Below the pieces are notes generated by a model. That model did no database searches. It saw only the letters and a program-made list of their open reading frames with translations, and had not been told where the DNA came from. The position numbers were made by a program, and so were the translations under genes. 64,000 nucleotides of DNA from Homalodisca vitripennis (Eukaryota > Arthropoda > Insecta > Hemiptera > Cicadellidae), in NCBI RefSeq assembly GCF_021130785.1, contig NC_060214.1, forward strand, positions 45,466,001 through 45,530,000, read 5' to 3'. Shown one piece after another: positions 12,089 to 24,636 of the stretch (within the stretch, counting starts at the first letter, position 1; the number at the start of each line of letters is the position of its first letter).

Positions 12089-13599
12089 ACAACGTTTACA
12101 GTACAGTAACACATGCAATTGTTAGTAATGCCAATTACACTGAATAGTCTTAGAGTATTATTAGTAAAAATGTGATCGTATTACCATGAATAAAATAAAA
12201 TATCATATACAATATACTTCTTTATTCTCTAATGAATTATCTTTACTATATACACAAAGTTTAACGATAGGTTTTAACACCTTCAGTATATGATATTAGA
12301 CACAAAAACAAGAAAAAAACCCAGGGAAATGTATGTAATATCTCACTGCATTATTGTCTCTCCGTCTTTGTGTGTTTTCTTTTAACATTCATGTCTTTAA
12401 ACCTGTTAGGAAAAAATATGAAACATGGTATTTATGTTAAGCAAATTAACGGAAACTAACTAACCTTTCAATGTATATTATCACTTTCAATTTTAAAACT
12501 GCGGCATTTGAGCTTCAAAACTATACATCTAAAAAACTTGCTCAAAATATATTCCTTTGGAAAGTATATTTTAAGATACAAGTTCAATGTTTATTATTTA
12601 ATATTATTTGCATTATAACCGTATTGTTTAAACCCTGTTATTAACCCAAATTAATGAAAAATCTGTCATTGTTTGCACATAAGGTACTCGAAACAAATTA
12701 GATTTTTAACTGTTGTATGTCAAATGGTAGAGATTTACGTTTAAAATGATCCGCTGAGGAAAATTTTTAAACTTTTTAAAGCATGTGCATAAGCTAAAAC
12801 TTAGGGGTTTGAAATTTTTACGCATTAAGAATTAGTTTCGTTAAAAACTTATATTTAAAAAAGATTATTTTCTGAAAATAGATTTATCAAAACTACATAT
12901 CATAATATCTTATAGTCATTTATAAATAAAAAATGTCACTCCTAAACTAAACCCCATAGGTTAGCGTAAAAGATTTAAAATTGATATTTTAAACTTTTTT
13001 ACTTGCGCCTGATTACGAAACTGCTAATCTTAATGCATAATATTATCACCATAATTTTAGTATAATGTTTTTATATCTAAAGGTAAGTTACCTTTAATAA
13101 TAGAAACGAACATAAAACTAGTTTAGCAAACCCAAAAACATTCGTACTACCTTGGTGCATGTAGCTTCCCTGTTAATATAAACCACTAAGAGTATATACG
13201 GTATGATACAACAATTAAATTATTATTTTTTTTAGTATGCCTAACCAGTAAATAACTCAACTATTTACATGGCATGATTTGAAATATCCGTATAGAAAGT
13301 ATGTTTTATTTTTATAACGTTACTTACTAATACTTGAACATTATTGTATATTAAGTTGGTGATGTTAAATTAGTCTATTTCGCGAAATGTTTGTGTACTG
13401 TGGAAATATTTGTATAGAAAAAAACTGAAACATAGACATTTCATCTAAGAACGTGCACATTTATGTTATATTGTAACGATATATTTTTGTTCAGTAATAA
13501 TTAAATTTATTTCATTTAATACGAAATGTACAATAAATTAAAACTAGTACGTAAAATATTAGGTGGAACATTTTAGTTATGTGAAATATCTATTATAAA

Positions 13600-13790
13600 A
13601 ATGCTGCAGCTGGTGTAAGACAAAGAAGTCAGCAGGAAGAGTGCCAGCAATCAACATTAGAGTACTGAGGAAGTGCTGACACTGTGCTGACGAATTACCC
13701 GTGAGGCATTTGTGCTGCAACTGTTCAAGTGATCAATCAAATGCACATGTTCGAAGAAAAGTATCTCTAAAGTGATATGAATAGTACCAG
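13600..13790 (+). repeat. Paralogous block I, copy 1
   Basis: This segment contains GAGTGCCAGCAATCA and a downstream TTCGAAGAAAAGTATCTCT. It matches 40278-40440, which reads GAGTGCCAGCAATCA and CTCGAAGAAAGGTACTTCT. Reading in frame from CAGGAAGAGTGCCAGCAATC gives QEECQQS in both copies, with a distal EEKYL or EERYF, but stops interrupt both. It may be a decayed exon or a simple paralogous repeat. In both places a TATA/initiator module follows 1.4-2.3 kb downstream. Confidence 0.55.
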
Positions 13791-14649
13791 AATGTTACTA
13801 GTTTAGTTTTAAGTTGAGAGATAAGAGTTTATTGACGTATACAAATTAAAAAAACAAAGAAGTATTACAATGGTAGGTAATTGACTGAGCGTGAACGAAC
13901 CAGTCCAGGCGCTGGAAATCTACAATATATCGCGTGAAAGATCTATCATTTAAACTTGAAAACTTGCATGAAGTTGCATTTATATACAGGCATAATTGAG
14001 TGTTATGATCATCACATTACGTTTGGCTGAACGCTACCAAACATTCTTTATATTTGTTTCATAGATAACCATGATTTAAAACGAGAAAGTAGCAAAGAAA
14101 TGAACGTTTACAAATACTAAAAGTGGAATTGTATGACATTTTAATAAGTGATATAAAAACAAATGTAGTATAATTCCCTGTAACATATCTTGACATTAAT
14201 CTGATCTTTATAATGTAGTTTTTGAATGAAAATGCATTACTGCAATTGAGTGGCTTAGCATTATTGAATTACACGTTAAATTGTCGCTATTTCTCTTTCG
14301 CCTGCCGGAGGGACTGAAATATTTCGTTTCTATTAAAAACTAACATCTAAGTGTGTACGTGCGTGTGTATTTGTGTGTATGTTTTTTGTCCAAGTGACGT
14401 ATTAAGAATTAAATGAGCTCTAGACTTGAAATTTACGTGTATTTTCAGTTAAGCATAATGAAGCACATGGTGTAGCATAGTTTATTTATTAATACGCATA
14501 CATTTTATTGAAACTTGTAGCATTATGATCTACAGTATATCTGAGAAGAGTTTGGGTCATTAAAAGCGTCAAATTGTATTAAGAAAATTTATCTCGTGCC
14601 TTAATAAATAACTTTTTTTTCAGATTAACCAGAATAACTATGGTTATTC

Positions 14650-14720
<71 letters not shown>

Positions 14721-15900
14721 TCATACTCAAATGTGAAGTATACATTTGTGTTGTGAACATGAACATATAATACAAATGTAAAAATAATTTAAATTTTAAA
14801 ACTTTACTTAAACATAACTCTTTTTACAAACCTAAATACTAAGCAACAGAAAATGAATAATGAAAATAAATATCATTTAAGACCCCCAATGTAACCCATT
14901 CATAAATAATGTAAAAGTACTTGGTAAAGAAAGGCAGAAGGGCACATGAATAATGTATAATGCAAGTCTTACAATTTATCAACGATAGAGTTTATGTCTC
15001 TTTGGTATTTTATCAATTTTTAATAAGCATTACAATTGTTATTTTTTTAAATATTTACCTAAAATTGGTAAGTAAAAACTTAAATCTTATAACAAAAAAA
15101 CCAACGTAAGTATAAATAAAAGTAAAATTTATTCGTTTTGTCATTAAAAATCTTAAACAATATCTATTTTGCTAGAAGGTAAAAAGTATTAAAGACAAGG
15201 GAACTAAAAAGTTTTAAAGCCAACTGATTATTTTATTCCACATATTATAGTAAAAAATCAATAATGCATGGCACTTCATACGAAATAGTAAATTAAATCT
15301 ATAGAGCAGCCGATCGCCAAATGATCTGGATCATCGTGCTTTGTATATTAGAGATTGCGCTGTTTCAAATCCTCATATGGCAGTTTTCAAACAGTGCTGT
15401 AGACCTTATACTCTATCGCGTAATCTGTTTGATAAGATCCTGAAATAAACCGTGACCTATGAGAGCGTGCCGGATAATGTTACAAATGGCACCGGTATAT
15501 TCTTTTTATAGAACAGATCTAGAACTTAAAGGCCTCAATAGTTGAAATAATCTAAGCAGATACACGATTAAGGTGGTTTTTTACCCTAAATTTGTATAAA
15601 AACTGGACATTAAAATAAGACAGTAGTTGAGAAAATATAATATTATACTATAAAACAAATTAGCTAAACTTCAATTTAGTTCATGTATTGAAGTTTTAAG
15701 AATCCCTACTCACTATTTTGATCTTCATATTGATATTAAGTATTACTCATTTAAATAGCATCTTATTTGATTAACATCATAATTTTTAAAATATTATTTA
15801 CTTAATATAATATGTTCTTTAATATATTAAAAGAGTAACCGTGTAACAGTAAAAGGACATACTGCTACAAAACAATTTTGTTCTGTGTGCATTATGGAAA
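13791..15900. other. AT-rich spacer
   Basis: Apart from the (TA)n tract I see no coding region or recognisable element. The region between the paralogous block and the TATA module at 15955 has several short indels relative to its counterpart at 40.4-41.6 kb. Confidence 0.5.
14653..14716. repeat. (TA)n microsatellite
   Basis: Uninterrupted TA dinucleotides of about 64 bases. It is preceded by a small palindrome (CAGAATAACTATGGTTATTC). Confidence 0.95.
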
Positions 15901-15954
15901 GTGGAAAAACGTAACCTGACCAGAATAACATTCCAATTGCCTAAAGGACAGTCG

Positions 15955-16101
15955 TATAAATTAATCCTGTTTCCTGCCAAATCAGAGACTCTACTCCATT
16001 ATTCTTAAACCCAAAGAGAGCCTCACTTAACTAAGTACATTTACATGATTTCTGTACAAGGGAAGCAGTTGTAGGAAAGATTGAGTCACTGTGAGTCAGG
16101 T
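15955..16101 (+). promoter_or_regulatory. TATA-initiator-first-exon module, copy 1
   Basis: TATAAATTAAT starts at 15955 and the A of ATCAGAGACT lies at 15984, 29 nt away, the usual spacing for an arthropod TATA plus TCAG initiator promoter. An ATG follows at 16045, 61 nt from the predicted start site. The exon then reads MISVQGKQ before a TAG, and ends at the donor-like CAG|GTAAATG (GT at 16100). The stop at codon 9 marks this copy as decayed. Homology to the copy at 41669 extends from about 15912 to 16200, beyond the donor. Confidence 0.55.
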
Positions 16102-16205
16102 AAATGTCACCCACTGAATATAGGGGAATTACCGGACACATTACTTACACGTTAAACCTTCTCTTTACACAGTTTATGTGTCTTTGCATTATCCTGTTAT
16201 ACTAC

Positions 16206-16784
16206 TGTGTGATATTTCTCATATGACGGTACACTTCTATTGCAGAATTCAATATTAAGGCAGGATGTGGATGATTATATACTTGAGAAAGAGGAAATAT
16301 GAGGTAAAGAAATAAATACAACGTAAAACTATTTAAATTTAATTATATACAGTAATTACAGATATCATGTTATGGCCAATAATATTTTTGTTATGTAAAG
16401 CAAGAATTGTAACTTACTGATCCATAGTGGGTTACAAGTGTGTAATAAAATAGATGGGGAATATATCTAAAGAGATTACACCAAAAAATAGATAACTAAA
16501 AGGTAAAGTACGATACTAAAGGTCTTAAAACGGTTTAACAAACCTTAAACATAATACATAACAAACTATCTTTAAAAATAAAACTCACAAATTCTTCACC
16601 ACTTTTTTTCCTTTAGCAATAATTAATATTGGCCATTGAAAAGATATCAGTGTCTAATCAATGTGATGAGAAGTATTGTAACAGTTTATTATATTCCATA
16701 TTAATTTAGTTATGGGGAAGTTTTATAGATTGTGTAAATGAATTAATACATAGCAAGATACAAAGTTAAAGAGGATTTTGAAAG
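16206..16784. other. AT-rich spacer, nothing recognised
   Basis: No frame, RNA or element is recognised between the module at 15955 and the tandem duplication at 16785. Confidence 0.5.
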
Positions 16785-17200
16785 TTCTTTATACTTCGCC
16801 AGTCATTTCACATGTCACAATCATGTTATGTGTTTAAATCGTCAAACGTTATTAATAACATTTAGCAAACTAGTTATGATTTCTCACTTATTTTATCCAA
16901 CGCTTTGGTGTTAAATGTATTTATAACTTACATTGTGTTAGGTGAGCTGCCCAATGGAGGAAAATATGAGGCGATTTAGTACTTATTACGCTTTCTTTAT
17001 ACTTCGCCAGTCATTTCACATGTCACAATCATGTTATGTGTTTAAATCGTCAAACGTTATTAATAACATTTAGCAAACTAGTTATGATTTCTCACTTATT
17101 TTATACAAAGCTTTGGTGTTAAATGCATTTATAACTTAAATTGTGTTAGGTGAGCTGCCCAATGGAGGAAAATATGAGGCGATTTAGTACTTATTACGCT
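16785..17200. repeat. 208-bp tandem duplication downstream of the lectin
   Basis: The unit beginning TTCTTTATACTTCGCCAGTC at 16785 repeats at 16993 almost perfectly, and both copies end with TTAGTACTTATTACGCT. Only a few substitutions separate them (TCCAACG versus TACAAAG, GTATT versus GCATT, TTACA versus TTAAA), so the duplication is recent. The nearer copy ends about 107 bp beyond the lectin stop codon, so one or both copies may lie in the lectin 3' UTR. Confidence 0.93.
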
Positions 17201-17307
17201 GTGGTAATTATGGTCGTTGTTAAATAGAATAGCACTTATTGTTTTGAGGTTTTGGTTACATTTACTACCTCTATGTTCGTAACTAAATAATCTATAGACT
17301 GCTACGA

Positions 17308-17540
17308 TTAGTTCACACATTTCTCACATATATAGAAGTACAAAATTGTACATTTATAAGCATACCAATGAAATGCATATGGATGTTCCCACGTAGTCAT
17401 GACGCATTTATGTTCGTCATCGTTGCATGGTTGATTATCATCCCACTTTGTGACGTTAAATGGCTTCCAGGTCGAAGCCCAAGTCCAAGTTCCTTGATTA
17501 AGGTTGAAACCTGACGTCCAAAATGAGGTAGTCAAGGGAC
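17308..17540 (-). CDS. Lectin exon 4 (second half of lectin domain, stop)
   Basis: Acceptor TGTCTTGCAG|GTCCC at 17541; TAA at 17310-17308. It encodes FWTSGFNLNQGTWTWAS, KPFNVTKWDDNQPCNDDEHK and the C-terminal YFYICEKCVN. No AATAAA is seen close downstream; AATAAG at about 17238 is the nearest variant. Confidence 0.88.
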
Positions 17541-19432
17541 CTGCAAGACACATTATTTATATAATTCAAGTCGTTAATGAGTGCACATACTATGCACATA
17601 CTATGTCGGAATGTATGTTTTATGGTTGTACATATTGTTAATGAACACCATTATAAAAAGGGTTAGGTTGGTAGATAAAGATAAAACAGATTTTAATACA
17701 AAATTCCTTTACTGGTTTTAGAAATGTTACAGTTCGAGGAACGTGTTCATATTTGATATGAAAATAACGATTAATAACAAAAGTATATCTGAGATATACA
17801 TGTTTTAAAAATGAAAAGTTATCGTTTATAATTCATATAAGCGTAGTTAAAAATAATTCCTTGCAAATAGCTCGTTAAAAATGTAATAAATAGCAACAAG
17901 GGCAGAATTGATACTGAAACAGTTTTTAGATACGAGTAAAGGCCTAATATGTAGAAAAATCAATAGAATGAAGGATGATATTGTTGGTGCTATACAGGAA
18001 ATAGGACAACCAGGAGAGAGAAAATTAGAAAATAGGTGAAAACCATAAACTTTTGAAAGAACAGTTATAAGTACGAGGAAGTAAAAATTTATGTTAATTC
18101 ATTGGAAGAGAAAGAAGATGCCAAAGTGGCTAGATACAATGTTTCAGTTAAAAACTTCTGGTGGGCTCGTCAGGAAGTGTGTTATGCTGATGCCCAGATT
18201 GTCGTGTTTTCACCCAAGTATCGCCTGCCCAAACGACACCCACTATCACAGCCAGTTTTGTTTATTCCTACTATTAGGATAAATACTTATTTTAGATACT
18301 AAACACGTATTTTAAAATAGCCTATCAAAATTAACAGCGCACTTGTTAAATAAATATTAAGGTAATCAGTGGTGTAGGAACTTGAACTAACGAGAGTGGC
18401 TTTGCAAACCGCTTACTACCATTGGGTATAAATATGAAGGTTGGTAAGAACTATTCTCATAGTAGAACCGGTCGAAGATCACTTACCAAATATCAGTTGA
18501 AAGGTGCCTGTAAACATGCATAGTATCTTTGAAACAAACTGTTAGACTTGAGGTTTGTAGGCATCTCGGAAGTAGATGATGATTGAATTAGTAACCACCT
18601 ATTGCAACAAACTACCTCAACTAAGCTCTTTTCCCGAAATGTGGTATAGCGTACTTATAACTTGTAAACATTAAACTATACGATAAGGTACCAACCGGAA
18701 TGAACAATAGCTTTTATTACTTCGTCCCACTCTTGATTGTTGTGGATCGTCACCAGCTGTTGACCAAGCTTCTTGCATTCGTTTAATGCGTCATGCCATG
18801 AAACCTAGACAAGCTTATTTATAAAACATATGGGTTAAAAAAATTTGTCTTTTAATAAAAAACATATGTTCCAGCTAACTAATAATTAATCTAATGAAAC
18901 TTTCAATAATAATCTTTAAACTATTCACAGTAAATAAATTATGTAATAACGATGTAAATTTGTATGTTCCTTGAAATTATTTGTGTACCAAACCTGCCCT
19001 AGTATTACTAATCGACAAAACGCTTATTAACAATAAATATATTTTAGTAACAAAATGGTATTTACTCAGAAATTATAGTCACCAGCTTTTATTACAACAT
19101 TTAAGAACTGTAATAAAATAGCTGTATTTTCAGTATGTTAGAATTTTATGGTGAGCTACTTTTAGGTTAGTTAGCAAGGCATAACAGTATTTGTAAGTGT
19201 GTATAACTAAATTTGATCACCAGTCGTATTAATAAGCAAAGAATCTTAAATAATATTTATTAAAACATTTTGAAAGTTAAATATTATTCAATTAAACTCT
19301 ATTCAAAAATTAAAATTGAAATTTTATCGCATTACTTTAAATTGAGTAATACTAGAGGAATTCAGAAGCATTCATTCTATGCAATAGTTATTAATGTTAC
19401 TTATTATGTTATTAACTCCACTTATAGGGTTA

Positions 19433-19497
<65 letters not shown>

Positions 19498-22400
19498 GTA
19501 ATTAAAATAACTAAAACCCTTTAAATTAAAACTTTTTATTACATACACGTGTTTCGGTTTTTAACCATCATCAGTGTACATTAACCTCTAAATAAATAAA
19601 TAAATAATAAACAATTAGATATACACATGTGGACCTTTTAAACAATATGTTAAATTTAAATGACGCAGTTGTAATTTTCTTATTATTAATGTGTATTTAA
19701 TATTTAAATTTTTTCAAAAATTGGATTTGTCTTATTTTTCAGATTACTATTTAAAATGTTATGAGGATCTTTATTATAATTTAGATAAATATGTAATTCT
19801 TCTTTTGTGTTTAATTTCTCTCCTTTCCTTTCGATATCTAAAATGTAAATGTTCTTTTCAATATTTGTGTAGTTATGGTCAGTCTCCAATAAGTGTTTAG
19901 CAAAATTTGATTTTATTGTAGACATGTTATTTGTTTTTAAAGCTTGTATGTGTTCTTTAAACCTTTTATTAAAATTTCTTCCAGGTTGTACACTGATGAT
20001 GGTTAAAACCCGAAACACGTGTATGTAATAAAAAGTTTTAATTTAAAGGGTTTTAGTTATTTTAATTACATTAATGTTACTTAATATAAAAGATTTAATT
20101 GAAAATTTTCCATGATACAGCAAATTTAAAGAAAGTCAATATAATTTGATCAACTTTGAGTATTTTATTTAAAGCCTATAAATATTGTGATTTACCTTAT
20201 TTCTCACAACTAGATAACTTTTTATGCATTCCGCAGGATTGTTCTCTTCAGTATCACATGGCTCACAATGTGTACAAGGTTCACAGGGTCTGCAATGTTG
20301 GGTTTCAATATGTCCAGCTGTTGTTTCATAGTTCGTATCTATAACAAAAAGAGTTGGCGAGTAATTCTTTAATGTCTAAACTAAGCGGAAGATAGATAAG
20401 TAATGAGGTCTGAAAAACATTCGTGTATTTGGAACGAGATTAGGGATTTTAATTTGTTTCCCAGTATTTTATTACGTAATATAGCGTTCTTATTATCAAA
20501 TCTTTTCATGTTTTAACATTACTATTATTACTATTTCGGTTTATTTTGTTTAGTATATAAGAGCTAAACATATTAATTACGTACGATTACTAAATATCTT
20601 ACATGTTTTACTGTATTAATAGTATTAAGTAAACTATTTAAAGTGTTTTGTGTTAATAATACGAAATACAGCAATGAAAACAATATTCTAGGAACTACTA
20701 CAGTTACTTTTCCACTGTAAAGCGGTAAAGTATTATCGTAAATAAGTGAATTGCAACTCCGTTTTAACATTCATTCCATTGAAGAAATATTACACACTGA
20801 GCTAAATTGTAGGTTTTATAAAATGCTAAACCTGTATCTCTAATAATTTTTGGAAACATTTATATGAAGATAAACACTAAGAATGAAAAGGTCTTAGAAT
20901 TGTGTGTTGGAATAAAATAATTAAATTACGGAGATTTCGATAGCAAAATTCAAAATATACTGCTATTAGGAAATGGTAAATGAATTTTAAGATTGTTATA
21001 CGATAACTGTAATAAGGATAAATGATAAAAAAAATAAAATTCACAAATTAAATTTTACAATATAACAATTATACACTTAGTATTCCGCGTGTACTACGAA
21101 ACTTTATAAAATATGATTTAAATATTGTACACACCACACAAATTGTTAATACGAAGTTGAAATCTTGTAAAAGGACAACCCACATAGCCATCCACACAGT
21201 AACCAAATATCATTCATAACACACAATAATGAACATTTATTGGAAAATGGGAGCATACTGATTTAAAGGAGAAAAGAATATATTTACGTCCATTTAATTC
21301 ATAATGATTAACGATATAAATGCAGGTTGCTCAAAAAAGAACTCCCTAAATTAGGGAATAAATTTAACCGGAGAATTCATAAAAATTACATCTATGATCA
21401 TATGTAATAAAAGAGAATTCTATCAAGTTTATTTTAATGATAATAGACCAAAACTGTGTCAATTTAGAAATTCTCGGTTATTCTAGTAAATTAGGTTTTT
21501 TAATCGGTACCGGTTTCTCTGAAAGACTTAACCGATGTCGAATTGTATTTTCTGTAGGTAGTTGACCACCATGACATTTAAAAATACGTATAACTGTTAT
21601 ATCTGACTCAGTTTACACAAGCCAAATAACACACTACGCGAGCACACATTGATGCTGACTTGCTCTGCACTGCACTCCATGCACGCTTGGACTGAATTGT
21701 GGGGCCTGACTACAAAACAGCTCAGGTGCCGTCTCAAGGTCAAGCTGAACTGCTAACTGCAGGGGAGCAAACTAATACAGTTTATGAATCAAACACAACA
21801 CAGTACAATAGTGTATGTCATTTTGGACAGATTTTAGAACACATTGTTGGTGACTTGCTCTGTACTGCACTTCACGCACACTTGGACTGTTTATTGTGGG
21901 AACTTAGGACAAAACAACCCTGGTGCCGTCTTAAAGTCAAGCGTGCTTGGTAACTGCAGGTGAGCAAATTATTACAGTTCATGGATCAAACACAACATCA
22001 TTCAATATTTTATGTAAATGTGTATTGATTCTAGAACACATTAAAACTAAAAAAGTTTTTTTCAAGACCTTAAGTATAATTTAAATAAAGATTGAAGCAC
22101 AAATAATACTTACTCTGTCGGTTCTCAAATCGAGGTGTCTTACTTGCTTGGTGATTGTATTTATACCAATGTTGAGTTTTTCTTCCTCTCACGACCAAGA
22201 GATTATGTTAAAATGTATTTATTTACGGTCATTGAAGTTTACTTCGATGTTATTTTTTTCCAAAATTGTGTGAGACAAACAATACACCGTTGAGAATTAA
22301 CATCATTTACATATATATTTATAAATATATTAAATATATATGTATTGTATATATTTATATATATATATTAAATTGTATAAATAGCCTTATTTAATTAATT

Positions 22401-24579
22401 TCAATAAACATTGAATCACAAAATGTACTTGCTCCGCCGGGAGTCGAACCCGGATCTCTCACTTGCCGGGTGAATGAGTTACCATTACACCACAGAGCGC
22501 TTACTTTTTCCGATTCAATTATTTTGTATTTGGCGGTATCTGTCACATATGCGTTTAAATAAGCAAACTAACATATGATCGGAAGACCAAATACCTGTCA
22601 AATGACTTTTATTTACATGAAATTGTATAAATGGCAATAGCCTTATTTAATTAATTTTAATATACATTGAATCACAAAAATTACTTGCTCCGCCGGGACT
22701 CGAACCCGGATCTCTCAGTTGACGGGTGAATGTGATACCATTACATCAGAGAGCCGTTAATTTTTCGATTCAATTATACTGTATTTGGCCGTATCTGTCA
22801 CATATTCATTTAAATAACTAAAGTAACATTTTATGATATGAAGACCAAATACCTGTTAAACTACTTTTGTTTACATTAATCAAATTTGTATAAATGGCAA
22901 TAGCCTTATTTAAATTTTCAATAAATATTGAATCACAAAAAGTACTTGCTCCGCCGGGACTCGAATTTATAGTATTATATATATTTTAATTATATATAGT
23001 ATAATGTGACATTAAAAAACTACAAAAATATGCATCCACATCAGAAGTACTAGGGGCGGTACTTATATTATTTAAAATACCCAAGCATTTTTGTGTTGAA
23101 ATAGAAACGTGATGTAGAAAGTTGATTTAAATACGCATTTACTAATAATATTCAATAACTACAACAGTAAGAAATGAGTTTTTCTTTATTTATCAACAGA
23201 GGTCAAAAACGTATCAGCTGATAACCTTACAGTAACCGATCGGGAGAGGCATTTTGATTATCTCCATTTAGGCGATTCCGTTATTTTATTTGTTAATAAA
23301 TTTCTAAGTAACCTTTTATAGCACAGAACACAGAAAATATTGTACTTTGATGTAAATATAGATTATTTCAACACTTTTTAACAGGTAATCTACAACGTAT
23401 TGACAATGTAGATGAATAACGGAAGTGAGATAGATCGTGTATGATGGTTATAAAGTGCATTATTACAATTGTACAAGCAAATTTCATAATGAAAGAACAT
23501 TTACAGCCATCTCAGTGATATCTTTTATTATGAAATATGATGGAGCCATATATATTTATAAAGGCATATCAGGTACATATTATTCCATCATCCATGTTTG
23601 AGAGTTTCCATAGTACCTAATATTTTAACTTGTTCTATTTTGGGTATGTTTGTATGTATATATACATCCGTTTTCAAAACTTAATTTCTGCAATTATTTT
23701 ACTTTATTCTGTTTAAATTCAATTTCTCTTTAAGGTATTTTGAGAGCCGTAGTAGAATTTACCTTGTACCTTTATCAAGAAAATATATACCAACGAAAAC
23801 CAAGTTCGGCAAAAAGCATTTACTACCAACCAGCCTTTGCAATTTAATTGAGTCTTTCTGCCTCTTTGGCTAACTTAACGTGAAAGTTTTAAAAGTTGCT
23901 TGGTGTCTGCCAACTTTGCATTAAGTACTATAACAATTATTCTGAATTCTTAAGTATTTATAAGACTTTTCCTATTTTGATCTTAATCGAAATTTTTCCG
24001 AACTTTTACAGATATAGTTAAAAAAAAATTAGCTGAATGGGTCTAGTCATTCTCAATATAAGCATTGTAACTAGCCATACATCAGGTAGATATTATTTAA
24101 ACTGGCATAGTTAAAGGTATCAGAGTTTAACCTGGCACTCATATCATGATTATGATTAGTAGGAGAATTTCAGGTTCGAATTGATTATATTTCCAACGTT
24201 ACGGCTGAGTGTGTGAACTGTTGCCCTGATGAAAAAATACAAAGATGCCATTCTTGAAACCACGATTCGGTTAAAAAAGTGCTTAGTTATAGCCCTATAC
24301 CATAGCAGAGTTTGTCTTCCCGTCCCAACGTGTAAAAATTTATAAATACGTAGGACTGAGTAGTCAACTTCGGTTAAAATGTGCTTAGTTTTGAATGTTT
24401 AAATTTATTTATGGTTACAAAATTTAGTTTCCTTAATGCCGAGATTAATAACTACCTGCAAAAGTAGCTCCTGGAAATTTACCTTTGTCTAAAATCGTCT
24501 AATTACGGCTCATGTAATATAGTTTGGAATTTGTTTAAATAATTTCAGTGGCATAATCATTACCCTTGATTTCCTGATG

Positions 24580-24636
<57 letters not shown>

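Larger units (their letters stand above)
7771..13599. other. Long AT-rich region without a recognisable gene
   Basis: Apart from the entries listed separately, I see a pair of related short blocks near 9030-9065 and 11010-11050 (minus-strand GGCAGACGAAAATTGGTACC versus GGGCAAACGAAATTGGTGCC), which look like copies of one dispersed repeat. The open frame at 9833-10015 (minus, 60 codons) lies in a block rich in GGCCCGAGATATC-like sequence and has no recognisable domain. The frame at 10964-11152 is the GC-richer repeat block itself. Confidence 0.5.
19495..20076 (-). mobile_element. Penelope-like element remnant with inverted terminal segments
   Basis: A region of about 580 bp is bounded by inverted copies of an 85-90 bp sequence: ATTAATGTAATTAAAATAAC at the left and its complement ending TTTAATTACATTAATG at the right. 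Between them lies a minus-strand frame (see separate entry) resembling the C-terminal GIY-YIG region of PLEs. Both inverted segments contain CTGATGATGGTTAAAA and CCGAAACACGTG. The arrangement, coding piece followed by a sense terminal repeat and preceded by an inverted one, fits a 5'-truncated PLE insertion. It sits in lectin intron 2 on the same strand as the gene. Confidence 0.75.
22371..22965 (-). repeat. Tandem array of a tRNA-derived unit (2.4 copies)
   Basis: Units start AATTGTATAAAT at 22371 and 22621 and near 22883, a period of 250-262 bp. Each has the AT-rich tail, then on the minus strand a tRNA-like head with A box (TGGTGTAATGG) and B box (GGGTTCGACTC), then a further 120 bp (ATTTGGCGGTATCTGTCACA). 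The third copy stops abruptly inside the B box region at 22965. Single copies elsewhere at 186, 35236 and 42788 show a dispersed family, so this looks like a SINE amplified in tandem. Confidence 0.85.

Noticed and set aside
15912..16205. Modules as solo LTRs
   Set aside because: No TG...CA ends, polyadenylation signal or target-site duplication could be found around the four copies. Not fully excluded, so listed as a test under the finding.
19270..19524. 84-codon plus-strand frame with IYIYIY
   Set aside because: It is translation of a (TA)n tract. The same applies to frames at 37815-38081, 42946-43194 and 63386-63571.
21699..21953. 84-codon plus frame as a gene
   Set aside because: It crosses the junction of a 195-bp tandem repeat and has no domain or splice support.
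22431..22754. Two tRNA genes on the minus strand
   Set aside because: Cloverleaf and B box are present, but the base before the anticodon is C, the acceptor of the second is damaged, and both sit in a repeated unit with other decayed copies. Treated as tRNA-derived repeats.
24223..24262. Third hammerhead motif (CTGATGA ... GAAAC)
   Set aside because: The spacing between the two core parts is filled by sequence with no clear helix II, so it is probably chance.
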